A stretch of DNA of 7,062 bases. Origin: Methanotrichaceae archaeon (lineage in GTDB: Archaea; Halobacteriota; Methanosarcinia; Methanotrichales; Methanotrichaceae). Position 1 is the stretch's first letter, and every line of letters starts with the position of its first letter. Both the position numbers and the translations under genes were made by a program. Location of the stretch: contig DUKF01000037.1 of the NCBI GenBank assembly GCA_013329455.1, positions 1 through 7,062 of the forward strand, in the 5' to 3' direction. The notes under the pieces are model-generated. The model saw nothing but the letters and a program-made list of their open reading frames with translations. It was not told the origin of the DNA and did not search any database. Below are positions 1 to 5,630 of this stretch, one piece after another.

Positions 1-3000
1 AGACGAGGGCGCAGGTCCAGAGGAATACGATGATCCTCCTCTACAGGTTCCTCTTTCTCCTCTACGCTGAGGGAAAGGAGCTTCTCGACCTGAAGGACGA
101 AGTGTACGCCAGCTCCTACAGCTTCGACCGGATCAAAAAGGAGGTGGCTGCCCACATCGATGGGCCACAAGCCCAAAGCTTTCTGCCCATCAAGAGGTCG
201 CTTTGGTCGGACCTCCGGGACCTGTTCACGTTGATAGATCTGGGGAGCGAGAAGCTTGGAATCGATGATCTGATTCACGTTCCCGCCTACAACGGCGGCC
301 TCTTCGATCCCGAGAAGCATCCGGACCTGGCAAATTGGACGATCGGCGACTCGTACCTCGCCGAGGCGATCGACCTCCTCTCTCGGAGCGAGGCCGGGAG
401 TGGCGAAGGCACGGGCGGCGGAAAGGGCTTTGTCGACTACTCCACCCTGGAGATCAGACACCTGGGCTCGATCTACGAGGGGCTCCTTGAGTACACCCTC
501 GCGGTGGCCGACGAGGACCTGGTGGTATCCGGCGGCAAGGATAGGAAGTGGCTTTCACTCGCCGAGTTCAACCGAGGCAAGAAGAAAGAGAAGGCCTTCG
601 AGCAGTTCGACGAGTTCGACCGGGCGAGGGCCGGGGAGCTGTACCTCACCGGCGACCGGGGCGAGAGGAAGGCGACCGGCTCCTACTACACCCCCGACTA
701 CATCGTCGACTACATCGTCGAGAAGACGGTGGGGCCGGTGGTGGAGGAGCGATGGAAGAATGCCCTGCAGAGCAGCCAAAGCCTGATCGAGGCCACCTTG
801 TCCGTCAAGGTCCTAGACCCTGCCATGGGGAGCGGCCACTTTCTCGTGGGCGCGGTGGAGTATCTGGCTGGAAAGCTGATGGTTGCTGCGGAGAGGGATA
901 TCGAGTGGGAATGGGTCGAAGATCAGGGCCAGTTCACCCCCGAGTGGGCGAAGAGGGAGGCGGTCTCCCACTGCGTCTACGGCGTGGATCTAAACGAGCT
1001 GGCCGTGGAGCTTGCCAAGGTCTCTTTGTGGCTTACCACAATTGCGAAGGACAAGCCGCTCAGCTTTTTGGACCACCGGCTCAAGCCGGGAAACAGCCTC
1101 GTCGGAGCGAGCCTCTCGAATTTGAAGAGCTACCCAGGAGAGAAGCCGAAGGCCAAGGACAAAGATCAGGTGACTCTCCCCTCCTTCGTCTCGCCTCTCT
1201 TCATCCGCCACCTGATAGGCAAGATCAAGGAGCTGGAAGAGATCGGCGACGACTCCCTCTCCGAGATCAAGAAGAAAGAGGCGGTTTTCGAGGAGTTTCG
1301 AAATCTCCCCGAGTACACCAAGGCGAAGGCGATCGCCAACGTCCACACCGCCGTCTACTTCGGAAACGATGTTGAGGCGAGGGCGACGCCCTCGGGGACG
1401 AAGGGGCCGGACATGGTCTACCACGACCTCTTTTGGGCCGTGGCCGGCGACGAGAGGGAGTGGAGACGCAAGACCTCTCCGGCCTGGTTCCGAGATGGCC
1501 AAAAGATCGCCGAAGATAAGAGCTTCTTCCACTGGGAGCTGGAGTTTCCCGAGATCTTCTTCGAGGGTGGCGCCGTCAAGGGCGATCCCGGCTGGGACGC
1601 GGTGGTGGGAAACCCACCTTACGTCAGGCAGGAAGTTCTCGGCGAGTTCAAGGACTACTTCGAGGAGAAGTTCCGGGTTTATCACGGCGTGGCAGACCTT
1701 TATGTCTACTTCGTGGAGCTGGGGGTCTCCCTCATCCAAAAAGACGGATTCTTCTCCTACATCCTGGCGAACAAGTGGATGAGAGCGAACTACGGCCAGC
1801 CCCTCCGAAATTGGATGAAAGAGCGGTGCATCGATGAGATCGTGGACTTCGGGGACCTGCCCGTTTTCCCGGAGGCGACAACCTACCCCTGCATCCTTCG
1901 CCTCTGCGGAGGTCCTGCCAAACCGAGCTTTGAGGCAGCAGAGGTCGAGACCCTCGACTTCGGCCGCCTGAAGGATTACGTCGAGGAGAACGCTTACACC
2001 GTCAACCTCTCAGGCCTCGATGACTCCGGCTGGTCTCTAGTGGACGAGTCGGTCCAGAGGCTTCTCGAAAAGCTCCGCCAGTCGGGAACGCCCCTGGGCG
2101 AGTACGTCGGAGGCAAGATTTACTACGGAATTAAGACCGGCCTGAACGAGGCCTTCGTCATCGATGAGGAGACCCGCGCCCGTTTGATTCGAGAAGATCC
2201 GAAGAGCGCGGAGCTTATCAAGCCCTTTTTGGCTGGCCGAGACATAAAGCGGTACGAGCCGCTAGAAGCTGATCAATATTTGATTTTCACCAGACGGGGC
2301 GTTAAAATCGAAGACTACCCTGCCATTGAGCGCCATCTGGCGCAGTTCAAAGATAGGCTGATGCCGAGGCCCAAAGACTGGACGGGGGGGAAATGGCAAG
2401 GGCGAAAACCTGGACCGTATCAATGGTATGAAGTTCAAGACGCAATCGACTATTTCGAAGAGTTTGAAAAGCCTAAAATATTCTGGCCTGAAATAGCCGG
2501 AAGTGCAAGGTTTACCTTCGATTCAAATGGACTCTATTCAAACAACAAAGCTTACATCATTCCAGAGGCAACTTACTATCTTCTGGCACTTCTTAATTCG
2601 TCTTTGATCAAACTGTTTATCCACAATTCATGCACAGATCTTCAAGGGAACAGCTTCAACTTTTCTTCAATTTTCATTGAGAAGACGCCCATCCGACGCA
2701 TCTCCTTTTCCACCCCTGAAGATGAGCGCCACCGGCTGGCGGAGGAGCTGAAAAGCCTCTGCGCCACTGGTCAGTTCGAAAAAGTCCTGGACCGGGTCGA
2801 TGAGTTCCTGCCGAAAAATGATGCGAGCGAGTTCATCGCCGAGGGCGAGAGGTCCGACGTCGTCCACGACCTGCTGGCGCACTTCGCCGAGGAGATGATC
2901 GGGATGAACAAAGAGAAGCAGAAGGAAATCCGGGGCTTTCTCGCTTGGCTGGAGGAGTACATCAGCGTCGGGGTCGAGGTGCTCAGCAACAAGACGAAGG

Positions 3001-3254
3001 TCCGGGCCTACTACGAGATCGAGTTCAAGGAGCTTCTCGCAATCCTGAAGAAGAACAAGAGGAAGCTGGCCTGCGATCCCTCCCGCCGGGACTTCATGGA
3101 GCGCCTCGGGCGGGAGCATTCCGAATCGATGGAGAAGCTCGGCCCGCTTCTTTTGCGGATCGAGGAGATCGACGGGCTCATCGATGCGATCGTGTACAAA
3201 CTCTACGGCCTCTCGGATGACGAGGTCGCCATCGTCGAAGCGAGCCTCGCGTGA
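1..3254 (+). CDS. Type IIG (Eco57I-like) restriction-modification / adenine-specific DNA methyltransferase, 5'-truncated by the window
   Basis: Probable N6-adenine DNA methyltransferase of the Eco57I/COG1002 class, acting on DNA in the cytoplasm; in this class methylation and often cleavage sit on one chain. The frame is open from base 3 through the ATG at base 30 to the TGA at 3252-3254. The residues before that ATG (RAQVQRNT) run into the family's internal helix MILLYRFLFLLYAEGK, so base 30 is not the true start and roughly 250-300 N-terminal residues, where a nuclease would lie, are probably missing. Numbering from the base-30 Met: GSYYTP (motif X-like) near 217, DPAMGSGHF (SAM-binding motif I) at 263, YGVDLNE (acidic residue near 320), NPPY (catalytic motif IV) at 528-531, then a TaqI-C-like target recognition region around 690-900, and a helical tail ending in LYGLSDDEVAIVE. 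Order I-IV-recognition domain is gamma-class. The recognition region is AT-richer than its flanks. A PglX (BREX) or DISARM methylase is the alternative; no partner genes are visible to decide. Confidence 0.88.
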   Translation, partial: TRAQVQRNTMILLYRFLFLLYAEGKELLDLKDEVYASSYSFDRIKKEVAAHIDGPQAQSFLPIKRSLWSDLRDLFTLIDLGSEKLGIDDLIHVPAYNGGLFDPEKHPDLANWTIGDSYLAEAIDLLSRSEAGSGEGTGGGKGFVDYSTLEIRHLGSIYEGLLEYTLAVADEDLVVSGGKDRKWLSLAEFNRGKKKEKAFEQFDEFDRARAGELYLTGDRGERKATGSYYTPDYIVDYIVEKTVGPVVEERWKNALQSSQSLIEATLSVKVLDPAMGSGHFLVGAVEYLAGKLMVAAERDIEWEWVEDQGQFTPEWAKREAVSHCVYGVDLNELAVELAKVSLWLTTIAKDKPLSFLDHRLKPGNSLVGASLSNLKSYPGEKPKAKDKDQVTLPSFVSPLFIRHLIGKIKELEEIGDDSLSEIKKKEAVFEEFRNLPEYTKAKAIANVHTAVYFGNDVEARATPSGTKGPDMVYHDLFWAVAGDEREWRRKTSPAWFRDGQKIAEDKSFFHWELEFPEIFFEGGAVKGDPGWDAVVGNPPYVRQEVLGEFKDYFEEKFRVYHGVADLYVYFVELGVSLIQKDGFFSYILANKWMRANYGQPLRNWMKERCIDEIVDFGDLPVFPEATTYPCILRLCGGPAKPSFEAAEVETLDFGRLKDYVEENAYTVNLSGLDDSGWSLVDESVQRLLEKLRQSGTPLGEYVGGKIYYGIKTGLNEAFVIDEETRARLIREDPKSAELIKPFLAGRDIKRYEPLEADQYLIFTRRGVKIEDYPAIERHLAQFKDRLMPRPKDWTGGKWQGRKPGPYQWYEVQDAIDYFEEFEKPKIFWPEIAGSARFTFDSNGLYSNNKAYIIPEATYYLLALLNSSLIKLFIHNSCTDLQGNSFNFSSIFIEKTPIRRISFSTPEDERHRLAEELKSLCATGQFEKVLDRVDEFLPKNDASEFIAEGERSDVVHDLLAHFAEEMIGMNKEKQKEIRGFLAWLEEYISVGVEVLSNKTKVRAYYEIEFKELLAILKKNKRKLACDPSRRDFMERLGREHSESMEKLGPLLLRIEEIDGLIDAIVYKLYGLSDDEVAIVEASLA

Positions 3255-3288
3255 TCTCCTGGGCCGCTGGTCGGTGGGCTTCGTTCTC

Positions 3289-3296
3289 TTTTTTTT
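3289..3296 (+). terminator. Oligo-T tract, probable archaeal terminator of the methyltransferase gene
   Basis: A run of eight T residues lies 34 bases after the methyltransferase stop codon, preceded by the pyrimidine-rich TTCTC. Archaeal RNA polymerase commonly terminates at such U-tracts without needing a hairpin. A 6-bp inverted repeat (TTGGCC at 3295-3300, GGCCAA at 3309-3314) follows the tract rather than preceding it, so this is not a bacterial-style intrinsic terminator. The call rests only on the T-run and its position. Confidence 0.5.
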
Positions 3297-3464
3297 GGCC
3301 GCTTGCGAGGCCAACGCTGACCGGCTGAACCGCCGATCGATCGACTCCGCCTTCGACCCCCCGAGACGAGGTACATTGATCCCCACCTAAAACACGATGG
3401 ACAGATCCTCCAGCCCCCTCTTTCCACCCGCCACCCGCAAAGCTCTTTTGACACAACCTATTAG

Positions 3465-3472
3465 TACATATA
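3465..3472 (+). promoter_or_regulatory. TATA-box candidate for the radical SAM / Mrp operon
   Basis: TACATATA stands out in an otherwise GC-rich intergenic region, 46 bases before the radical SAM start codon. Archaeal TATA boxes sit about 25 bases upstream of the transcription start, which would put initiation near 3495 and leave a leader of about 20-25 bases. The BRE position (roughly 3459-3464, TATTAG) is not strikingly purine-rich. No other good TATA element is seen between 3255 and 3517, so this is the best candidate for the two-gene unit. Confidence 0.45.
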
Positions 3473-3489
3473 GCAGTCAACCTTTGCAT

Positions 3490-3506
3490 TGAGGATTGCT
3501 TCCTCA
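3490..3506 (+). promoter_or_regulatory. Small leader hairpin next to the ribosome binding site
   Basis: TGAGGA (3490-3495) and TCCTCA (3501-3506) are perfect 6-base inverted arms around the 5-base loop TTGCT. The 3' arm ends where the Shine-Dalgarno-like AGGAAGTGG (3506-3514) begins, 3 bases before the ATG at 3518. If transcription starts near 3495 the 5' arm would be only partly present in the RNA, so the element could instead be an operator-like dyad on DNA or chance. Confidence 0.25.
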
Positions 3507-3517
3507 GGAAGTGGAAA

Positions 3518-4414
3518 ATGAAACACCTCTTCGGTCCCGTCCCCTCCCGCAGGCTCGGACTCTCCCTCGGAGTCGACCTCCTCCCCTTCAAGACCTGCAC
3601 CCTGGACTGCGCCTACTGCCAGCTGGGCAGGACGACCTGCCTCACCCTGAAAAGGGAGAAACGAGTCTCCCCCGAGGAGGTCCTCGCGGAAATCCGGTCC
3701 CGGTCGGAGGACGACTTCGATTACCTGACCCTGGCGGGCTCCGGCGAGCCCCTCCTCCATCTGGGCCTCGACGAAATCATCCGGGGCGCGAAAGAAGTGA
3801 TCGACCGGCCCGTCGTCGTCCTCACCAACGGGACCCTATTTTTCAATGAGGAGGTCCGAAAAGAGGTGATGGAAGCTGACTTGATCGTCCCCTCCCTGGA
3901 CGCCGCCACCCAGGCCACCTTCGAGAAGGTGAACCGGCCCCACCCCGATCTGAAGATCGACGAGATCATCGAGGGGCTCGTCCGCCTCCGTGAAGAGTTC
4001 GATGGCGAGATCTGGCTGGAAGTGATGCTGGTCAAGGGGATCAACGACCACGAAGCGCCTCTCATCGCCGAGGTGGTCGAGAAGATCGGTCCCGACAGGG
4101 TCCAGCTCAACACCGTAGTGAGGCCACCGGCCGAACCTGTCCAGCCCCTGGCCCCCACGGAGATGGAGAGGATGCTCGAGATCTTCTCCGGCGCTGAGGT
4201 GATCGCCGAATGGGAAAGAGACCTCTCGAAGAAGACCGAGGTTTTGATCATCGACCTGCTCTCAAGAAGGCCCTGCACCCTGGAAGAACTGGGGGACCTG
4301 ACGGATCTACACAGAAACGAGATATTGAAGTACCTGGAAGTCCTGGAGAGCGAGGATAAGATATCGAGACTCCGGCACGGAGGAAAACTCTACTTCCAGG
4401 CGCAGGATGGATGA
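3518..4414 (+). CDS. Radical SAM protein, COG0731-like, with C-terminal winged-helix domain
   Basis: Radical SAM enzyme of 298 residues; the substrate is unknown. The N terminus carries the subgroup signature GPVPSRRLG (residues 6-14) and then the [4Fe-4S]-binding CX3CX2C motif C27, C31, C34 (CTLDCAYC). GSGEP at 74-78 is the SAM-contacting Gly-rich motif after the second strand. LNTVVRPPAEP, in the last third of the barrel, is typical of this subgroup. After about residue 240 a winged-helix-like domain follows (LLSRRPCTLEELGDL, then a recognition-helix-like HRNEILKYLEVL), which suggests nucleic acid binding or partner sensing. The start ATG has AGGAAGTGG just upstream. The stop TGA overlaps an upstream in-frame ATG of the next gene, so the two are surely cotranscribed. 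Relatives are often labelled tRNA wyosine synthase (TYW1/Taw1-like), but the cysteine motif context (CAYCQ rather than CxxCW) and the winged helix argue against that precise function. Confidence 0.87.
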   Translation: MKHLFGPVPSRRLGLSLGVDLLPFKTCTLDCAYCQLGRTTCLTLKREKRVSPEEVLAEIRSRSEDDFDYLTLAGSGEPLLHLGLDEIIRGAKEVIDRPVVVLTNGTLFFNEEVRKEVMEADLIVPSLDAATQATFEKVNRPHPDLKIDEIIEGLVRLREEFDGEIWLEVMLVKGINDHEAPLIAEVVEKIGPDRVQLNTVVRPPAEPVQPLAPTEMERMLEIFSGAEVIAEWERDLSKKTEVLIIDLLSRRPCTLEELGDLTDLHRNEILKYLEVLESEDKISRLRHGGKLYFQAQDG

Positions 4415-4472
4415 GATCTCGTCCACATGCGAAAACCGATCACAATTCTCGAAATTTTATGCTGGTGTTCAT

Positions 4473-5348
4473 ATGGAAGAATGTGATAGCAACTGCGAAT
4501 CATGTGCAACAAAAGAAACCTGCACAGACCCGAGAAAGGAGATGAATGAGCAGCTCGCGGCCGTCTCCCTGAGGATGGCCAGGGTAAAGCACAAGATAAT
4601 GGTCGCCAGCGGGAAAGGCGGCGTCGGCAAGAGCACCGTCACCGTCAACCTGGCCCGAGCCCTCCAGTCCAGGGGCTACAGAGTCGGGGTCCTGGATGCC
4701 GACATCACAGGCCCCAGCGTCGCAAAGCTTCTGGGCGTTGAAAGTGCGAGGCTAACGGGTGGCCCTGAGGGGATAGAGCCGGTCGACTCAAAGGGTCTGA
4801 AAGTGATATCGATGGCCTTCGCCCTCTCGGGCACCGACTCGGCCGTCGTCTGGAGGGGCCCCATGAAGATGGCGGCGATAAAGCAGTTCATGTCCGACGT
4901 CAACTGGGGAGACCTCGACTTTCTGATAATCGACCTTCCGCCGGGGACGAGCGACGAGCCTCTCAGCGTCGTCCAGCTTCTCCCCGACCTCTCCGGAGCT
5001 GTCATCGTCACAACGCCCCAGGAAGTGGCCCTCCTCGACTCCAGGAAGGCGGTGAACATGGTGAAGTCGATGAAGGTTCCGCTCCTGGGGATAGTCGAGA
5101 ACATGAGCGGCCTTCGCTGCCCCCACTGCGGCGAGATCCTGGAGATCTTCAAGACCGGCGGGGGGAAAAGGGCGGCTGAGGAGCTTGGCGTTCCATTCCT
5201 CGGGGCGATACCCCTGGACCCGGAGGTCGCACCCCTGGGAGACAGTGGGGTCGCCTTCGTGGAGAAAGAGACCGCCGCCAAAGAGAGCTTCGTGAAGGTC
5301 GTCAACGGGATCCTCGATGAGCTAGAAAAGACGCAAAAGGCGGGCTGA
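4473..5348 (+). CDS. Mrp/Nbp35/ApbC-family P-loop ATPase, Fe-S cluster carrier
   Basis: Cytosolic ATPase that assembles and transfers [4Fe-4S] clusters to target proteins; 291 residues from this start. N-terminal cysteines C4, C8, C11, C17 (CX3CX2CX5C) resemble the Nbp35 N-terminal cluster site, whose usual spacing is CX13CX2CX5C. The deviant Walker A motif GKGGVGKS is at 47-54, the Walker B-like FLIID ends at D154 and is followed by PPGTSDE, and the essential CPHC (C216, C219) is the inter-subunit cluster ligand of the family. Start choice: an in-frame ATG at 4407 overlaps the radical SAM stop (ATGGATGA) and would add 22 residues that look unlike the family. The ATG at 4473 has a weak GGTG five bases upstream and gives the usual short leader before the cysteines, so I prefer it. 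The family is often annotated as a chromosome partitioning ATPase, but the CXXC points to Fe-S transfer. It probably serves the radical SAM partner or general Fe-S maturation. Confidence 0.92.
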   Translation: MEECDSNCESCATKETCTDPRKEMNEQLAAVSLRMARVKHKIMVASGKGGVGKSTVTVNLARALQSRGYRVGVLDADITGPSVAKLLGVESARLTGGPEGIEPVDSKGLKVISMAFALSGTDSAVVWRGPMKMAAIKQFMSDVNWGDLDFLIIDLPPGTSDEPLSVVQLLPDLSGAVIVTTPQEVALLDSRKAVNMVKSMKVPLLGIVENMSGLRCPHCGEILEIFKTGGGKRAAEELGVPFLGAIPLDPEVAPLGDSGVAFVEKETAAKESFVKVVNGILDELEKTQKAG

Positions 5349-5401
5349 GAGAAATAAGAATTAAGCCGAGAAAAGAGAACCGGGTGTGGGAGAAAGACGG
5401 T

Positions 5402-5424
5402 CTGTGGCCTTTTCAGGGCCACAG
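5402..5424 (-). terminator. Hairpin between convergent genes, probable secG terminator
   Basis: CTGTGGCC (5402-5409) and GGCCACAG (5417-5424) form perfect 8-base inverted arms with a 7-base loop. The 3' end of secG (TGA at 5413-5415 on the minus strand) lies inside the structure. On the minus strand the stem is followed by a pyrimidine-rich stretch (ACCGTCTTTCTCCC) and further T-clusters, which suits termination of the secG transcript. On the plus strand the region downstream of the Mrp gene is purine-rich and lacks a U-tract, so it is a poorer terminator in that direction. Confidence 0.5.
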
Positions 5425-5586
5425 CCCGAAAGAATAGTTCATCACCAGAACCGCGACGCCAATCGCTGAGCTGAAAACGATCACTGTCTTGGGGTTCAGC
5501 TTTATCGCCGTATCGTCCGCCTCGAAATATCTCATGAGGCCAGCAGAGGACATCAGTCCGCTGCCCTCAGACTTCTTCTTCGCCAT
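5413..5586 (-). CDS. secG: Preprotein translocase subunit Sec61-beta (archaeal SecG)
   Basis: Small tail-anchored subunit of the SecYEG/Sec61 protein export channel in the cytoplasmic membrane. The 57-residue product matches the archaeal family in length and layout: a basic N terminus (MAKKK), a Ser/Gly-rich stretch with GLMSSAGLMRYFEAD (residues 10-24), N31-P32, then a single hydrophobic segment at about 34-50 (TVIVFSSAIGVAVLVMN) and the short end YSFGLWP. Start choice: an in-frame GTG nine bases upstream is part of the ribosome binding site AGGTGGAG, so the ATG at 5586-5584 is the real start. The gene converges on the Mrp gene (64-base gap) and lies 44 bases downstream of the beta-helix gene on the same strand, so it may be read from that transcript, from its own promoter, or both. 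Confidence 0.93.
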   Translation of the reverse strand: MAKKKSEGSGLMSSAGLMRYFEADDTAIKLNPKTVIVFSSAIGVAVLVMNYSFGLWP

Positions 5587-5589
5587 GAA

Positions 5590-5597
5590 CTCCACCT
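5590..5597 (-). promoter_or_regulatory. Ribosome binding site of secG, fixes its start
   Basis: On the minus strand AGGTGGAG lies three bases before the ATG at 5586, and its AGGTG core ends six bases before it. This matches the anti-Shine-Dalgarno end of archaeal 16S rRNA well. Because the alternative GTG start falls inside this element, the element decides between the two start codons. A weak TATA-like ACATACTT lies further upstream (about 5615-5622) but would place transcription start nearly on this site, so I do not call it a promoter. Confidence 0.65.
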
Positions 5598-5630
5598 ATT
5601 CTCAAGACCACTTCAAGTATGTTTCGGCCT

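Larger units (their letters stand above)
3255..3517. other. Intergenic region between the methyltransferase and the radical SAM operon
   Basis: This 263-base gap holds the T8 tract (3289-3296), an inverted repeat right after it, a 10-base palindrome CGATCGATCG (3334-3343), the TATA candidate and the leader hairpin listed separately. The stretch 3344-3450 is C-rich on the plus strand and shows no convincing gene, RNA or repeat. The separate terminator and promoter suggest that the radical SAM unit is transcribed independently of the methyltransferase gene. Confidence 0.5.

Noticed and set aside
990..1739. Long minus-strand open frame opposite the methyltransferase
   Set aside because: It is a mirror frame caused by high GC and third-position bias; its protein resembles no family, and the plus-strand frame carries intact catalytic motifs.
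3334..3343. Palindrome CGATCGATCG as an operator or methylation target
   Set aside because: A short, simple tandem of GATC/CGAT that arises easily by chance in this composition; no second copy seen near the promoter.
3184..3390. Plus-strand reading frame with a lipoprotein-like hydrophobic stretch (GFVLFFLAAC)
   Set aside because: It starts inside the methyltransferase gene in another frame; the hydrophobic run comes from the T8 tract and there is no ribosome binding site or recognisable family.
3518..4414. Naming the radical SAM protein as tRNA wyosine synthase (Taw1/TYW1)
   Set aside because: The core is in the same broad COG, but the cysteine motif context, the conserved N-terminal signature and the winged-helix tail differ; no flavodoxin domain is present.
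4676..5422. Long minus-strand open frame opposite the Mrp gene
   Set aside because: Shadow of a strongly supported ATPase gene; Ser/Arg/Pro-rich low-complexity product without recognisable domains.
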